Shown here: piece by piece, positions 16,186 to 24,650 of the stretch | Layout of the letters: each line of letters starts with the position of its first letter | How positions within the stretch are numbered: the first letter of the stretch is position 1 | DNA from: Gorillibacterium timonense | GTDB taxonomy: Bacteria; Bacillota; Bacilli; Paenibacillales; NBRC-103111 | Direction: 5' to 3' | Length of the DNA: 64,000 nt | NCBI RefSeq assembly: GCF_001457415.1 | Contig: NZ_LN881724.1 | Span: 1,860,001-1,924,000 of the forward strand | The notes under the pieces: model-generated | Database searches by the model: none | What the model saw: the letters and a program-made list of their open reading frames with translations, nothing else | What the model was told of the DNA's origin: nothing | Position numbers and translations under genes: made by a program

Positions 16186-16395
16186 ATGAAGCTGAGCGCC
16201 AGAAACCAATTGAGCGGCAAAGTGCTGGAAGTCCAAAAAGGTCAAGTGAATGCGAAGGTCATACTCGAAATTGCCGGAGGAGAACGCCTTACCTCCATCA
16301 TCTCCTTAGACGCGGCGGAAGAGCTGGAGCTTACGGAAGGCAAAGAGGTCACGGCAGTCATCAAATCATCTTCCATTTTACTGATGACCGAGTAG
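16186..16395 (+). CDS. Molybdate/tungstate-binding Mop domain protein
   Basis: 69-residue single Mop (TOBE-type) domain: it starts MKLSARNQLSGKVLEV and ends with the AVIKSSSILLMTE strand typical of molbindins that store or buffer molybdate. ATG 16186 follows GGAAGGGG. A possible extended -10 (TGGTATAAT) ends at 16106, and the leader between carries an imperfect stem (GGACGAAAT with ATTCTCGTCC). No molybdenum transporter or cofactor gene is next to it. Confidence 0.88.
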   Translation: MKLSARNQLSGKVLEVQKGQVNAKVILEIAGGERLTSIISLDAAEELELTEGKEVTAVIKSSSILLMTE

Positions 16396-16429
16396 CCCTG
16401 ATTAATCGAATGATGCAAGCAAGCAGCAA

Positions 16430-16470
16430 AATAAGAAGACGATCCCATAAGGGACCGCCTTCTTATTTTA
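16430..16470. terminator. Terminator between the Mop gene and the YjcZ-like gene
   Basis: AATAAGAAG and CTTCTTATT enclose a second pairing CGATCCC/GGGACCG; T or A tracts flank both ends, so it can serve both convergent genes. Confidence 0.8.
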
Positions 16471-16485
16471 ATTGGATTGCCGGGA

Positions 16486-16578
16486 TTAATAGAAGGATTT
16501 GAGAATGATGACCAGCAGAACGAAGAGCACCAGTACAAAAGCGAAGGAAGAACCGTATCCCCCTGCAACAACTCCCAT
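16486..16578 (-). CDS. YjcZ-family mini-protein
   Basis: 30-residue peptide, MGVVAGGYGSSFAFVLVLF followed by a short helix ending in KSFY. This matches the small YjcZ/sporulation-type proteins of Bacilli: a Gly/Tyr-rich head and one membrane helix. AAGGGGTGAG lies 5-9 nt upstream of the ATG on the minus strand. Members are often sporulation-expressed or spore-associated; the function is unknown. It is a single gene with its own terminator. Confidence 0.85.
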   Translation of the reverse strand: MGVVAGGYGSSFAFVLVLFVLLVIILKSFY

Positions 16579-16723
16579 CGTTACTCACCCCTTCCAATGA
16601 AACTTCAGCATTATATGGCGGAGAGGATGGAACGGTATGGTCATTCCCCCATTCAAACCGCGCCGACTGAACTTTTTGTTGGAGAGAGGTGAAGGACTAC
16701 CTCCGCATCAGCAAGGGATGGAA

Positions 16724-16762
16724 AAGAGCCTATCTTCCTTCTCAAGAAGGACAGGCTCTTGC
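16724..16762. terminator. Terminator downstream of the alpha/beta hydrolase
   Basis: AAGAGCCT..TTCCTTCT pairs with AAGAAGGA..AGGCTCTT, a long near-perfect stem. It lies after the stop of the hydrolase on the minus strand. Confidence 0.65.
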
Positions 16763-16792
16763 GAATGAAGGATGCGATACCATACGCTGAAA

Positions 16793-17656
16793 TCAACTAT
16801 GCCGCTGCAGCCTTCCGTTCAGCCACTTTAGCACCGCTTCAGAGACGATAGATCGATCCGTCTCATTGTGCAGCTCATGCTTCATTCCCGGCCATTCCAT
16901 GAATTCGCATAACTCGCCGGCACGTTCCGCAAATCGACGGCTGGCCGCAATCGAGGTGACCTGATCGGCCCCTCCATGCATGAGAAGGAGCGGAACTTGA
17001 AGGCGCGTTGCGTTGGCGAGTGCCCATAATCCAGCTTTCTGCACACCGCAGAAGAATCCGGCCGTAATCTGTCCATGACCGAGCGGATCTTCCAAATACC
17101 TCTTCTGCATGTCCAGATCAGCAGTCAAATCCTCCGCCTTCATCGGTCTCTGGCTGGTATACGTCGGATAAAGCACAGATGCAACCCGGGCGGCCGCCAA
17201 TTGATGCAGCGGTGGCTTGAAGGCGAGCTCCAGCCAAGGACCGCTGACGACAGCGCCGGCAATCTGTGGACGTCGACGCAGCAAATAATTCAGCGTCGTG
17301 TTGCCGCCCATACTGTGGCCGTAGAGAAAGAAGGGGAGTCCGGGATAGTAGTGGTCCGCTTCCTGAACGAGACGGTCGATGCCTTCAAGAAGCGCATCAT
17401 ACGAAGGGGTATGGCCTCGGTCGCCGACGGTTCGGCCATGGCCGCGTTGATCAAAGGTGATTACGGCATAGCCGGCATGATTCAAATAGGCGGCAACATG
17501 CTCATAACGGCCGGAATGTTCGCCCATCCCATGCACGATACCGACAACGCCTTGGACTTGTTGAGCATCCTCGGGATCGGACCGCCAAGCATACATGCGA
17601 GTTCCATCCGCGAGGCTCCATCTTAAATCGATTCGAGTGGACAAGTAATCTTTCAT
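16793..17656 (-). CDS. Alpha/beta hydrolase, monoacylglycerol lipase-like
   Basis: 287-residue serine hydrolase of the lysophospholipase/monoacylglycerol lipase group. The oxyanion motif is HGMGEHSGRY (about 46-55), the nucleophile elbow GHSMGG (about 115-120), a likely acid in MHGGADQVTS and the His in WPGMKHELHNE near the C-terminus, so the triad is complete. ATG 17656 follows AAAGGAAGG; TTG 17674 is an extension. No signal peptide, so cytosolic. It likely cleaves acylglycerols or similar esters. Confidence 0.88.
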   Translation of the reverse strand: MKDYLSTRIDLRWSLADGTRMYAWRSDPEDAQQVQGVVGIVHGMGEHSGRYEHVAAYLNHAGYAVITFDQRGHGRTVGDRGHTPSYDALLEGIDRLVQEADHYYPGLPFFLYGHSMGGNTTLNYLLRRRPQIAGAVVSGPWLELAFKPPLHQLAAARVASVLYPTYTSQRPMKAEDLTADLDMQKRYLEDPLGHGQITAGFFCGVQKAGLWALANATRLQVPLLLMHGGADQVTSIAASRRFAERAGELCEFMEWPGMKHELHNETDRSIVSEAVLKWLNGRLQRHS

Positions 17657-17760
17657 AAGGCGCCTTCCTTTCAAAATTGAAATTGAAAGCGTTCACGAAT
17701 CTCTCTTCATCCTGTATGATTAGTTTATCAAACTTACATTGGAAACGGGAGACCAACAAT

Positions 17761-18723
17761 ATGAACAGTACCATGAAGAGCAAGCTTACAATCGAGCAAA
17801 TCCAGAGGATCACAGCGGAGACCATGAAGGAAAAAGTCGTATCTTTGAAGGAGTTGTCGGACGGATGGGCCAATACGGCCTATGCGATCCAACTGGAGGA
17901 CGACCGCAAGGTCATCCTGAAGGCCGCACCTGTAAAAGGCTTCAAGACGATGCGCTGCGAGCGGGATAATATGCGGGCGGAGGTGGAGGCGCTCCGACTC
18001 GTTCAGGCCCAATCAAACGGAGTTCCTATTCCGCAAGTGTATACCTACGATCCATCGGGCAGCCTGGTGCCATGCGAGTATTTCCTGATGGAATATCTGG
18101 AGGGCGAGCCCTACAACAAAGTCAAGGAAGCTCTTTCACCCGAGGCGAGAGATGGAATCGAATTTGCTCTCGGCGATTATAACCGGCGGATCAACGCCAT
18201 ACAAGGAAAGCGGTTTGGTTATTTTTGCTTGGAAAATGGCTCGGCTTCGACGTGGAAGGACGCTTTCCAAATCCTGATGGAGGATCTTCTGCTTGACGGT
18301 AAGGAGGCTGGAATCGAGCTGCCTCTGTCTTATGAAGCCTTGGAGCGCGAGGTGGAGAGCCGGCTCGATGCCTGCTCCGAAGTGAACGTCCCGCAGCTTG
18401 TTCATTGGGATCTATGGGACGGTAATGTGTTTGTGAAGGACGAACGGATCGTCGGGATCATCGATTTTGAGCGCTCACTTTGGGCGGATCCGCTTATGGA
18501 AGTTTATTTCGGGAAGTTCAATTCTTCCTCGACTGCATATCGACGCGGATACGGAAAGGAACATTTCACCGAAGCGGAACGAGTTCGCCGGGACCTATAC
18601 GTTCTCTATCTGGATCTGGTGATGGTCATTGAATGTTATTATCGGCAGTATGAGAACAAAGATCATATCGCTTGGGCTCATTCCAACCTGAAGGAAGGGT
18701 TGGAGGCCCTGAAAATGAAGTGA
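17761..18723 (+). CDS. Phosphotransferase of the aminoglycoside/choline kinase (APH) family
   Basis: 320-residue kinase-like enzyme. The catalytic loop is HWDLWDGNVFV (about 217-227) and the metal-binding motif IDFERS follows at about 236; an N-terminal Lys in KVILKAAP binds ATP. ATG 17761 follows CGGGAGACC. The family phosphorylates aminoglycosides, homoserine, choline or sugars; no feature points to a certain substrate, and nothing shows it is a resistance gene. Divergent from the hydrolase gene. Confidence 0.85.
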   Translation: MNSTMKSKLTIEQIQRITAETMKEKVVSLKELSDGWANTAYAIQLEDDRKVILKAAPVKGFKTMRCERDNMRAEVEALRLVQAQSNGVPIPQVYTYDPSGSLVPCEYFLMEYLEGEPYNKVKEALSPEARDGIEFALGDYNRRINAIQGKRFGYFCLENGSASTWKDAFQILMEDLLLDGKEAGIELPLSYEALEREVESRLDACSEVNVPQLVHWDLWDGNVFVKDERIVGIIDFERSLWADPLMEVYFGKFNSSSTAYRRGYGKEHFTEAERVRRDLYVLYLDLVMVIECYYRQYENKDHIAWAHSNLKEGLEALKMK

Positions 18724-18797
18724 AACCTTGCCTGCCCATTCCCGTATGGTAGCCTATGACTACGGGGATGAACACGAGGAGGAGAAGAGAGAGAGAA

Positions 18798-19964
18798 ATG
18801 CGCATCGGAAACGGATTGAAATCCATCCTGCAGGCGAATCTGCTGGTCAGAACCTTGCTGGTTCTGCTGTTGATCGGGGTGACCATTCTGGTCTACTCCA
18901 AAATCGGATTTGTGTTTAAACCATTGACCGTTCTGTTCAAGACGGTTGCCCTGCCCTTAATTTTGACCGGTATTGCCTATTACCTGCTGAATCCTATCGT
19001 GGATTTTCTGGAGTCGAAGAAGATCAAGCGGGGGTACAGCATACTCGGCTTGTACCTGGTGATTGCCGGGCTGCTTGTCGTCCTGTTCCTGAACGTCATT
19101 CCTTTTTTGGCAGGGCAAGTGAATGGGCTGATTGGGAACTTCCCTCGCTACAGCGAACAAGCCCAAGAGCAGGTCAGCAAATTCATGAGCAGCAGCTATT
19201 TGAGTCAATTCAATCAATGGACGGGGACCGATCCATCCTCTTGGACGCAAGACCTGTCCGGTAAAGTAAGCGGCTTTTTGCAGGATGCAGTGACGGGGGT
19301 CGGGTCGTTCATTAACGTCCTTAAGGATATCGTTCTCGCCTTGGTTACCCTACCGTTCATTCTGTTCTATCTGCTAAAGGATGGGCGGAAGCTGCCCAAG
19401 TTCATTCTTGGTATAGCACCTACCCGGATGCGCGGTTATTCCTTCCGAATCATGTCCGAGATGAACCGTCAGATCAGCTCCTACATTCGTGGACAGATTA
19501 CGGTCAGCTTCTGCATCGGTGCGCTTCTGTATATCGGCTACCTGATCATCGGCTTGAAATACTCGCTTACGCTTGCCCTGATCGCCGCTTGTACGAGCGT
19601 CATTCCTTATCTCGGGCCGGCCATCGCTATCACACCTGCGCTCATCGTCGCGATCGTCACCTCCCCGGCGATGCTGCTGAAGATGATCGTGATCTGGACG
19701 CTCGTTCAATTGATCGAGGGGAAATTCATTTCGCCGCAGATCATGGGCAAGAGTCTGCACATCCATCCGGTGACCATCATCTTCGTGATCTTGACGGCAG
19801 GCAATCTATTCGGATTTGTCGGAATTGTCCTAGCCGTACCCGGATATGCTATCCTGAAGGTAATCGTCACGAACGCCTTCGCCTGGTTCCGGGAGCGGTC
19901 CGGCTGGTATGCCCCGATTCCGGCAGCGGTTGACGGTCCTGCTTCTCCGCCACCACAGCCATAA
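18798..19964 (+). CDS. AI-2E family (UPF0118) membrane transporter
   Basis: 388-residue membrane protein of the AI-2 exporter superfamily. Helices near 17-36, 40-58 and 66-95, an extracytoplasmic stretch (about 105-165), then the conserved C-terminal helices with GQITVSFCIGALLYIGYLIIG, LIEGKFISPQIMGKSLHIHP and GNLFGFVGIVLAVPGYA. Members transport AI-2, sodium/protons or unknown solutes. ATG 18798 is preferred for its upstream GGAGGAGAAG; ATG 18756 and 18768 are in frame. It is convergent with a paralogue at 20064. Confidence 0.88.
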   Translation: MRIGNGLKSILQANLLVRTLLVLLLIGVTILVYSKIGFVFKPLTVLFKTVALPLILTGIAYYLLNPIVDFLESKKIKRGYSILGLYLVIAGLLVVLFLNVIPFLAGQVNGLIGNFPRYSEQAQEQVSKFMSSSYLSQFNQWTGTDPSSWTQDLSGKVSGFLQDAVTGVGSFINVLKDIVLALVTLPFILFYLLKDGRKLPKFILGIAPTRMRGYSFRIMSEMNRQISSYIRGQITVSFCIGALLYIGYLIIGLKYSLTLALIAACTSVIPYLGPAIAITPALIVAIVTSPAMLLKMIVIWTLVQLIEGKFISPQIMGKSLHIHPVTIIFVILTAGNLFGFVGIVLAVPGYAILKVIVTNAFAWFRERSGWYAPIPAAVDGPASPPPQP

Positions 19965-19986
19965 GCTGAATAAGGAAACGCAGCCC

Positions 19987-20024
19987 AAAAAGGAGACCCA
20001 TTTCATTCGAAAGGGCCTCCTTTT
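19987..20024. terminator. Terminator between the convergent AI-2E genes
   Basis: AAAAGGAG-CCC pairs with GGG-CTCCTTTT around a loop containing TTTCATTCGAAA; T tract on the plus side and the mirror A tract for the minus side. Confidence 0.75.
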
Positions 20025-20063
20025 CATTTCCCTGGAGATGAGTCATTGTACGATCGGGCTGGT

Positions 20064-21146
20064 CTATTCCACGAATTCCTCCACCTTTTCCGCGAGAAAC
20101 AGCCGATAGAGCAGCACGACGATAATCTTCGCAACGAGGTAGATGGGAAGAGCGGCCAGGATGCCGACGATGCCGAGAAGATCGCCGCCGACGAGAACGA
20201 GCACGACAGTCGTCAACGGATGGACATCCAGCCGCTTGCCGTAGATATGCGGTGCCAGCAAGTTCCCTTCAATCTGTTGCGCGACCAGGATGATGACGAG
20301 AACCCAGATCGCCGTCGTGGGAGAATCAATGAATCCGACGATCAGACAAGGGATCGCACCGAGAAATTGTCCGATGTACGGAATCAGATTGAAGAAGAGC
20401 GAAACCACCGCAAGCAGCAGAGAGTAGGGCAATCCAATAAAGAGGAACCCGATGTACATCATCAAGGCAAGCAGCGAAGTGATGATCACCCGGCCTACGA
20501 TGTACCCGCTCAGCGCTCCATCCATATCAGATAAGGCTTCCTTGACATCCTTGCGATAAGCTCGTGGGGTAACCTTAAGCACCGCTTTGGAGAGCTTGCC
20601 GCCCTCCTTCAGCATATAGTAGAGAATGAACGGCACCGTCGAGATCACAAATAAGAAATTCGTAAACGCCGATACGGAATTGGACAAGTAGTTGGTGACG
20701 TAAGTAATACTCGAGTCGAGGTATTTGGTCAGGTTTTGCGTCCAATCCGTTTCGTTTGGTCCCAGCATGGAGAAGAACCGGCTGTCCTGGAGCTGATTCA
20801 GTTGGATTTGAAAGCCGCTGACGAGTTGAGGAATGTTGTTCATCAGATTCTGTACCTGGGTTCTGAGCAGCGGCCACACGAGAATCGCCAGTAAGGTAAT
20901 GAACCCGGCGAGGACGAAATAGAGCAGCAGAATCGCAGCGGACCGGTTTACCTTTCTTCGGGTCAAATAATTAACCAAGGGCCGAAACATGTAATAAAAA
21001 AAGCCCGCCAGCATGAAGGGGAGCGCCAAAATCTTGATCATGGAAATGATCGGATTGAGCAGAAAGCTCACCTTGGTCGTCAAAAAAATGATTAACAGGA
21101 CGGCAATTATCTTGAGAGAGTTGCGGAAAAAGCGGCTCTGCAGCAT
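20064..21146 (-). CDS. AI-2E family (UPF0118) membrane transporter, paralogue
   Basis: About 360-residue relative of the protein at 18798: same helix order, with GRVIITSLLALMMYIGFLFIGL, IEGNLLAPHIYGKRLDVHP and GGDLLGIVGILAALPIYL as the conserved parts. ATG 21146 has GGGGTG at 7 nt; ATG 21170 (8 residues longer) lacks a visible binding site. Function as for its neighbour, substrate unknown. Tail-to-tail placement of two paralogues suggests an inverted duplication, now divergent. Confidence 0.85.
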   Translation of the reverse strand: MLQSRFFRNSLKIIAVLLIIFLTTKVSFLLNPIISMIKILALPFMLAGFFYYMFRPLVNYLTRRKVNRSAAILLLYFVLAGFITLLAILVWPLLRTQVQNLMNNIPQLVSGFQIQLNQLQDSRFFSMLGPNETDWTQNLTKYLDSSITYVTNYLSNSVSAFTNFLFVISTVPFILYYMLKEGGKLSKAVLKVTPRAYRKDVKEALSDMDGALSGYIVGRVIITSLLALMMYIGFLFIGLPYSLLLAVVSLFFNLIPYIGQFLGAIPCLIVGFIDSPTTAIWVLVIILVAQQIEGNLLAPHIYGKRLDVHPLTTVVLVLVGGDLLGIVGILAALPIYLVAKIIVVLLYRLFLAEKVEEFVE

Positions 21147-21264
21147 TAGGGCACCCCAATCGTTATCCATCGGTCTAGTAATGAATCATTACCCCAAAAG
21201 CTCGGGCGTATAACCTATTCCCCAAGATGATAACGAATTCCTGCTAATACGCGGTCAACCTAAT

Positions 21265-21297
21265 CGTGTGGATACGAAGCGGCGTCAATCGGTATGT
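21265..21297. repeat. Dispersed 33-bp repeat, copy A
   Basis: Starts CGTGTGGATACGAAGCGGCG and ends CGGTATGT. It differs at one base from a copy at 58721-58753; weaker similarity extends about 20 bases upstream (from 21245). It lies between two genes and is followed by a stem GCCTCGAAC/GTTCGAGGC (21307-21336) without a T tract. Function unknown. Confidence 0.8.
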
Positions 21298-21359
21298 CAT
21301 GGGCCGGCCTCGAACGGAGAGCCTCCAGTTCGAGGCGGGCATAACCGACCGTTTCTCTG

Positions 21360-22508
21360 CTAGCGCTTGAATTTGATCAGGTCCGTATTCTCGACAAATG
21401 TGGAGGTGTTGAACAGCAGCAGGACGTCCGTGATTCCATTTTGCTGTACATACGAAGCCAGGCTGCCGTTGTAATAGCGAATATCGATCACATCGATCTC
21501 TGCCACATGCTGCGTCAAGAAAGGAATGGAGCTGTGTGCGTAAGAGTCTTTGATGACGAGAAGCTTTTCATTCGTTGCCTTGCCGGAAGGCAAATCCGTG
21601 CGAATCTGAACAAGAGCATGAACGCCGCCTAGGAAATAGGAGTATTTGTCTTTCTTTTGCAGGAAATCTGGGAAATACAAGCTGTCGAATGTTTCTCCCG
21701 TATCGACAACCGTCATGGTGCTGGCCACAGGCTGCTTAGGCTGATACACTTGGATGGAATCCGGGGTCAACCCGGCGAATTGGCTGCGGGTATGGAAGCT
21801 TCCGAGGAAACGATCCGTTACCGTTTCAATCGAGAAGTCCTCTGGAGCAAGCGGTACCCAACCCATTTGAGCGGCATAAGCCCGGTAAGCCTGATAGGCT
21901 CCGGAAGTCGTCCAATGATGATCCGTTCGATAATAGAGCGGCTGCTCGGAATTTGCTTGGGCGGTCAAGAAATCGAATCCGTTCAAGTAATCGAGCTGCC
22001 CATTTACTTGATTGCCGATATACTCGTTGACTTTCTCCTCTGGATAGACCTCGGCAAACGGAGGGAGCTTGTCCGCATTCAGTCCAATCGAATTGGGTGC
22101 GAGCAGGAAACGAATGTTCACTCCTGGGAGCTTGTGGACGAAGGTCTTGATGGCATCCGTGTATTTGGCGATGGTCGCATAATCCGGCTCTAGGAACGTC
22201 TCCAGCAGATAGCCATCCTTGCCTTTGAAGATGCCGTTGTTTTCTTGTTGAAGACGCAGCTGCTCGATCCGCGACTTTAGCGCAACCCATTGATCCCGGA
22301 AGGGGAAATGATCCGAAATGTAGCGTTCGATCCCGTCCGTAAAACTTTTGTCCTGTAAGCTTGTCCAGGACCATTGTGGAAATGCCTGCAAACGGCGGTT
22401 CTCCGTCTCTGAGAAGCCCTGCACCGGGAGTGCGAGAAACAGGAGGGCGGCGGCAAAGAGAATCGCAACAAAACCGGCTGATAGAAGCTTGCTTTGCTTT
22501 GGGGTCAT
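21360..22508 (-). CDS. DHHW family (AlgJ/AlgX-like) acetylation protein
   Basis: 382-residue protein with one N-terminal signal-anchor (about 9-30), hence extracytoplasmic. The conserved DHHW of the family occurs in YRTDHHWTTSGAYQAY (near 196), and IKDSYAHSSIPFL supplies the SGNH-like Ser. Such proteins act with an MBOAT acyltransferase to O-acetylate a cell-surface polymer. ATG 22508 has GGAGGGACC upstream and lies 12 bases after the MBOAT stop, so the three genes DUF4358, MBOAT and DHHW form one operon. Confidence 0.88.
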   Translation of the reverse strand: MTPKQSKLLSAGFVAILFAAALLFLALPVQGFSETENRRLQAFPQWSWTSLQDKSFTDGIERYISDHFPFRDQWVALKSRIEQLRLQQENNGIFKGKDGYLLETFLEPDYATIAKYTDAIKTFVHKLPGVNIRFLLAPNSIGLNADKLPPFAEVYPEEKVNEYIGNQVNGQLDYLNGFDFLTAQANSEQPLYYRTDHHWTTSGAYQAYRAYAAQMGWVPLAPEDFSIETVTDRFLGSFHTRSQFAGLTPDSIQVYQPKQPVASTMTVVDTGETFDSLYFPDFLQKKDKYSYFLGGVHALVQIRTDLPSGKATNEKLLVIKDSYAHSSIPFLTQHVAEIDVIDIRYYNGSLASYVQQNGITDVLLLFNTSTFVENTDLIKFKR

Positions 22509-22520
22509 GAAGGTCCCTCC

Positions 22521-23915
22521 TCAGAAACGGAAATAGAGAAACGGATTGTAGCTGGCATCCACGAGATAAGCGACCGACAGGAAAAAGAGCAGACCGAGAC
22601 TTAGTGCGGACAAACCAAACGGAAGCTTGCGGCAAATGACCCGGATTACCTGGGGAGCCGGGAGAGAGGCGCCGATCAGCATGATGAGAAGGAGGCCGTT
22701 GGTATAGAGCAGGTACAGGGTTCTCTCGTTCCACAAAGCCTGGTGGTTCAAACCGGTCAATGCACGGAAAAAGTCTCCCATCGCGCCAAGATCCGTAAAG
22801 GCGAAGAAGACCCAGCCGATCAGGATCATCACGATGGCATAGGAATGCTGCACGAACCGCGGCGAACGCTCCAGCCAGCGAAGCCAGATGAGCTTCTCGA
22901 AGCTCAGTACGAATCCGAAGTACAGCCCCCAAAGGACAAAATTCCAGCTCGCGCCGTGCCAGAAGCCGGTGAGCAGCCAGACGATCAGAATATTCCTCAG
23001 CTGCGCAGCCAGCCCGTGGCGGTTGCCTCCGAGCGGGATATAGACGTAATCGCGAAACCAGGTGCCGAGTGATATATGCCATCTGCGCCAAAAATCCGTG
23101 ATGCTGCGGGAGGCGTAGGGCTTGTTGAAATTTTCACGGAACCGGAAGCCGAACATCAACCCAAGGCCGATGGCCATATCCGAGTAGCCGCTGAAATCGA
23201 AGTAGATTTGAAAAGCGAAGGCGACGAGTCCGAGCCACGCCGTGAAGACGGGAAGGCTATCAGGTGAAAGGGAAGCGATGCCGTCCCAGACGAGACCAAT
23301 ATTGTTGGCGAGCAGCACTTTCTTGGCGAGCCCGATGACGAAGCGGCGAGCTCCTTCTGCAAATTGCTCGAAGGTCTCCCTGCGCGATCTCAACTGCTCC
23401 GCAATCGTGTTGTAGGTGACGATCGGTCCGGCAACCAGCTGCGGAAAAAGCGCCACGAACGCGCCGAAATCGATCCAGTTTCGCTGAGCCTTCGTCTTGC
23501 CACGATAGACGTCGATGATATAGGACATCGATTGAAAGGTGTAGAAGGAAATCCCGATTGGCAGCGGAAGGTCAGTGGCTGGAATCGCTGTGCCGACCAG
23601 CGAATTGACTGTACCGATCAGGAAGTCCGCATATTTAAAAAAGCCAAGCAGACCTAGATTCACGATAACGGACGAGGCAACGATCCGCTTCCGCGCGCGA
23701 GGAGACCGATTTGGCTGATCGAGCAGCAAGCCGAAGCTGTAATCGGTGATCGTGGATAGAAGCATGATGCCGATATAGATCGGCTCTCCCCAGGCATAAA
23801 AAAGCAGGCTCGTCAGAAACAGGACCAGGTTGCGAATACGTCGGGGCGAAGCGTAATAGAGAAGCAGAACGGTCGGCAGAAACAGGAAGAGAAAGATCAG
23901 GCTGCTGAATACCAT
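22521..23915 (-). CDS. MBOAT O-acyltransferase (AlgI/DltB-like)
   Basis: 464-residue multi-helix membrane acyltransferase that hands acyl groups across the membrane for O-acetylation of a surface polysaccharide. Family landmarks are the N-terminal FLFLFLPTVLLLYY helix, DFWRRWHISLGTWFRDYVYIPLGG (about 275-300) and the catalytic His in LLTGFWHGASWNFVLWG (about 317-333). It is flanked by its lipoprotein partner (6 bases upstream) and DHHW partner. Which polymer is modified is not visible; no glycosyltransferases are nearby. Confidence 0.92.
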   Translation of the reverse strand: MVFSSLIFLFLFLPTVLLLYYASPRRIRNLVLFLTSLLFYAWGEPIYIGIMLLSTITDYSFGLLLDQPNRSPRARKRIVASSVIVNLGLLGFFKYADFLIGTVNSLVGTAIPATDLPLPIGISFYTFQSMSYIIDVYRGKTKAQRNWIDFGAFVALFPQLVAGPIVTYNTIAEQLRSRRETFEQFAEGARRFVIGLAKKVLLANNIGLVWDGIASLSPDSLPVFTAWLGLVAFAFQIYFDFSGYSDMAIGLGLMFGFRFRENFNKPYASRSITDFWRRWHISLGTWFRDYVYIPLGGNRHGLAAQLRNILIVWLLTGFWHGASWNFVLWGLYFGFVLSFEKLIWLRWLERSPRFVQHSYAIVMILIGWVFFAFTDLGAMGDFFRALTGLNHQALWNERTLYLLYTNGLLLIMLIGASLPAPQVIRVICRKLPFGLSALSLGLLFFLSVAYLVDASYNPFLYFRF

Positions 23916-23921
23916 GATGGG

Positions 23922-24422
23922 TTACTTTCCAGCCGGGAAGTAGCCTTCAAACAAGCTAACGATTTTATCCGCATCCTCGGAGATGACGAACAGCACATAA
24001 TTTCCTTTGGTGACTAGCTTGTAGTTCTTGGCGTTTTCGTATTGATCGGGTAAATAGGTCTCAAACTGCTTTTGCACGGCTTCCGCTCTTTTCTTCACAC
24101 CAGCTTCCACCGTCGGAAGGTCCTTCTCCTCTTTCACCTGAAGGATTGCGAGCTCATTGGTTTTGATGTTCATCATCGGCATTTTGATGACATACGTTTC
24201 AAGCAGAGCCGGGTCGATGTCATACATGTCCTTAACGGCATCGGCTTGAATGTCGATGAGGGAGGGCTGCTCGACCTGCTTGAGGATATCATCGACCATC
24301 TCCTGGGGGGGCAGCGTAGGCTCAGCTGCAGCAGTCTTTTTCATATTGGTACAGCCTGCGGCGGCAAGACTAAGAAGAACTACGAGAATCAACAGCATGC
24401 TCTTGCGGGAAGTGAGGTTCAT
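23922..24422 (-). CDS. DUF4358 lipoprotein
   Basis: 166-residue lipoprotein, lipobox LAAAGC with Cys at 24. The exported domain has the DUF4358 pattern: short segment with a DxDPALLETYVIKMPMMNIKTNELAIL core, then a long amphipathic helix and YVLFVISEDADKIV. DUF4358 genes commonly stand beside MBOAT and DHHW genes as here, and it is first in the operon. ATG 24422 has AAGGAG upstream. It probably assists the acetylation machinery outside the membrane; its exact task is unknown. Confidence 0.85.
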   Translation of the reverse strand: MNLTSRKSMLLILVVLLSLAAAGCTNMKKTAAAEPTLPPQEMVDDILKQVEQPSLIDIQADAVKDMYDIDPALLETYVIKMPMMNIKTNELAILQVKEEKDLPTVEAGVKKRAEAVQKQFETYLPDQYENAKNYKLVTKGNYVLFVISEDADKIVSLFEGYFPAGK

Positions 24423-24650
24423 TTTGGGGTCGACTCCTTAATGGTTTTGGTTGATTGGTTGTCGCTCTCTCAAACGGCAATCGCTTCTCGATTGTTGCAG
24501 CATCATGGCTGTTATCTTTTTCCACTGTTCGGTAAAGCCTAGAATACGGAGAGGAAACTCGCCGTACATCCTGGTAAAAGAGGAGAAGCGCGCCTGCCTG
24601 TCGAAGGTAGTGGTGGAGAGAATTTATTCCATATTGGAGGGTAAGAAACG

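Noticed and set aside
17677-17760. Upstream extension of the phosphotransferase frame
   Set aside because: Lies in the divergent promoter region; ATG 17761 has its own ribosome binding site and begins the conserved fold.
21826-23091. 421-residue open frame on the minus strand across DHHW and MBOAT genes
   Set aside because: Same strand but another phase than two clear family members; low-complexity Arg/Pro-rich translation with no family motif; a GC-rich shadow.
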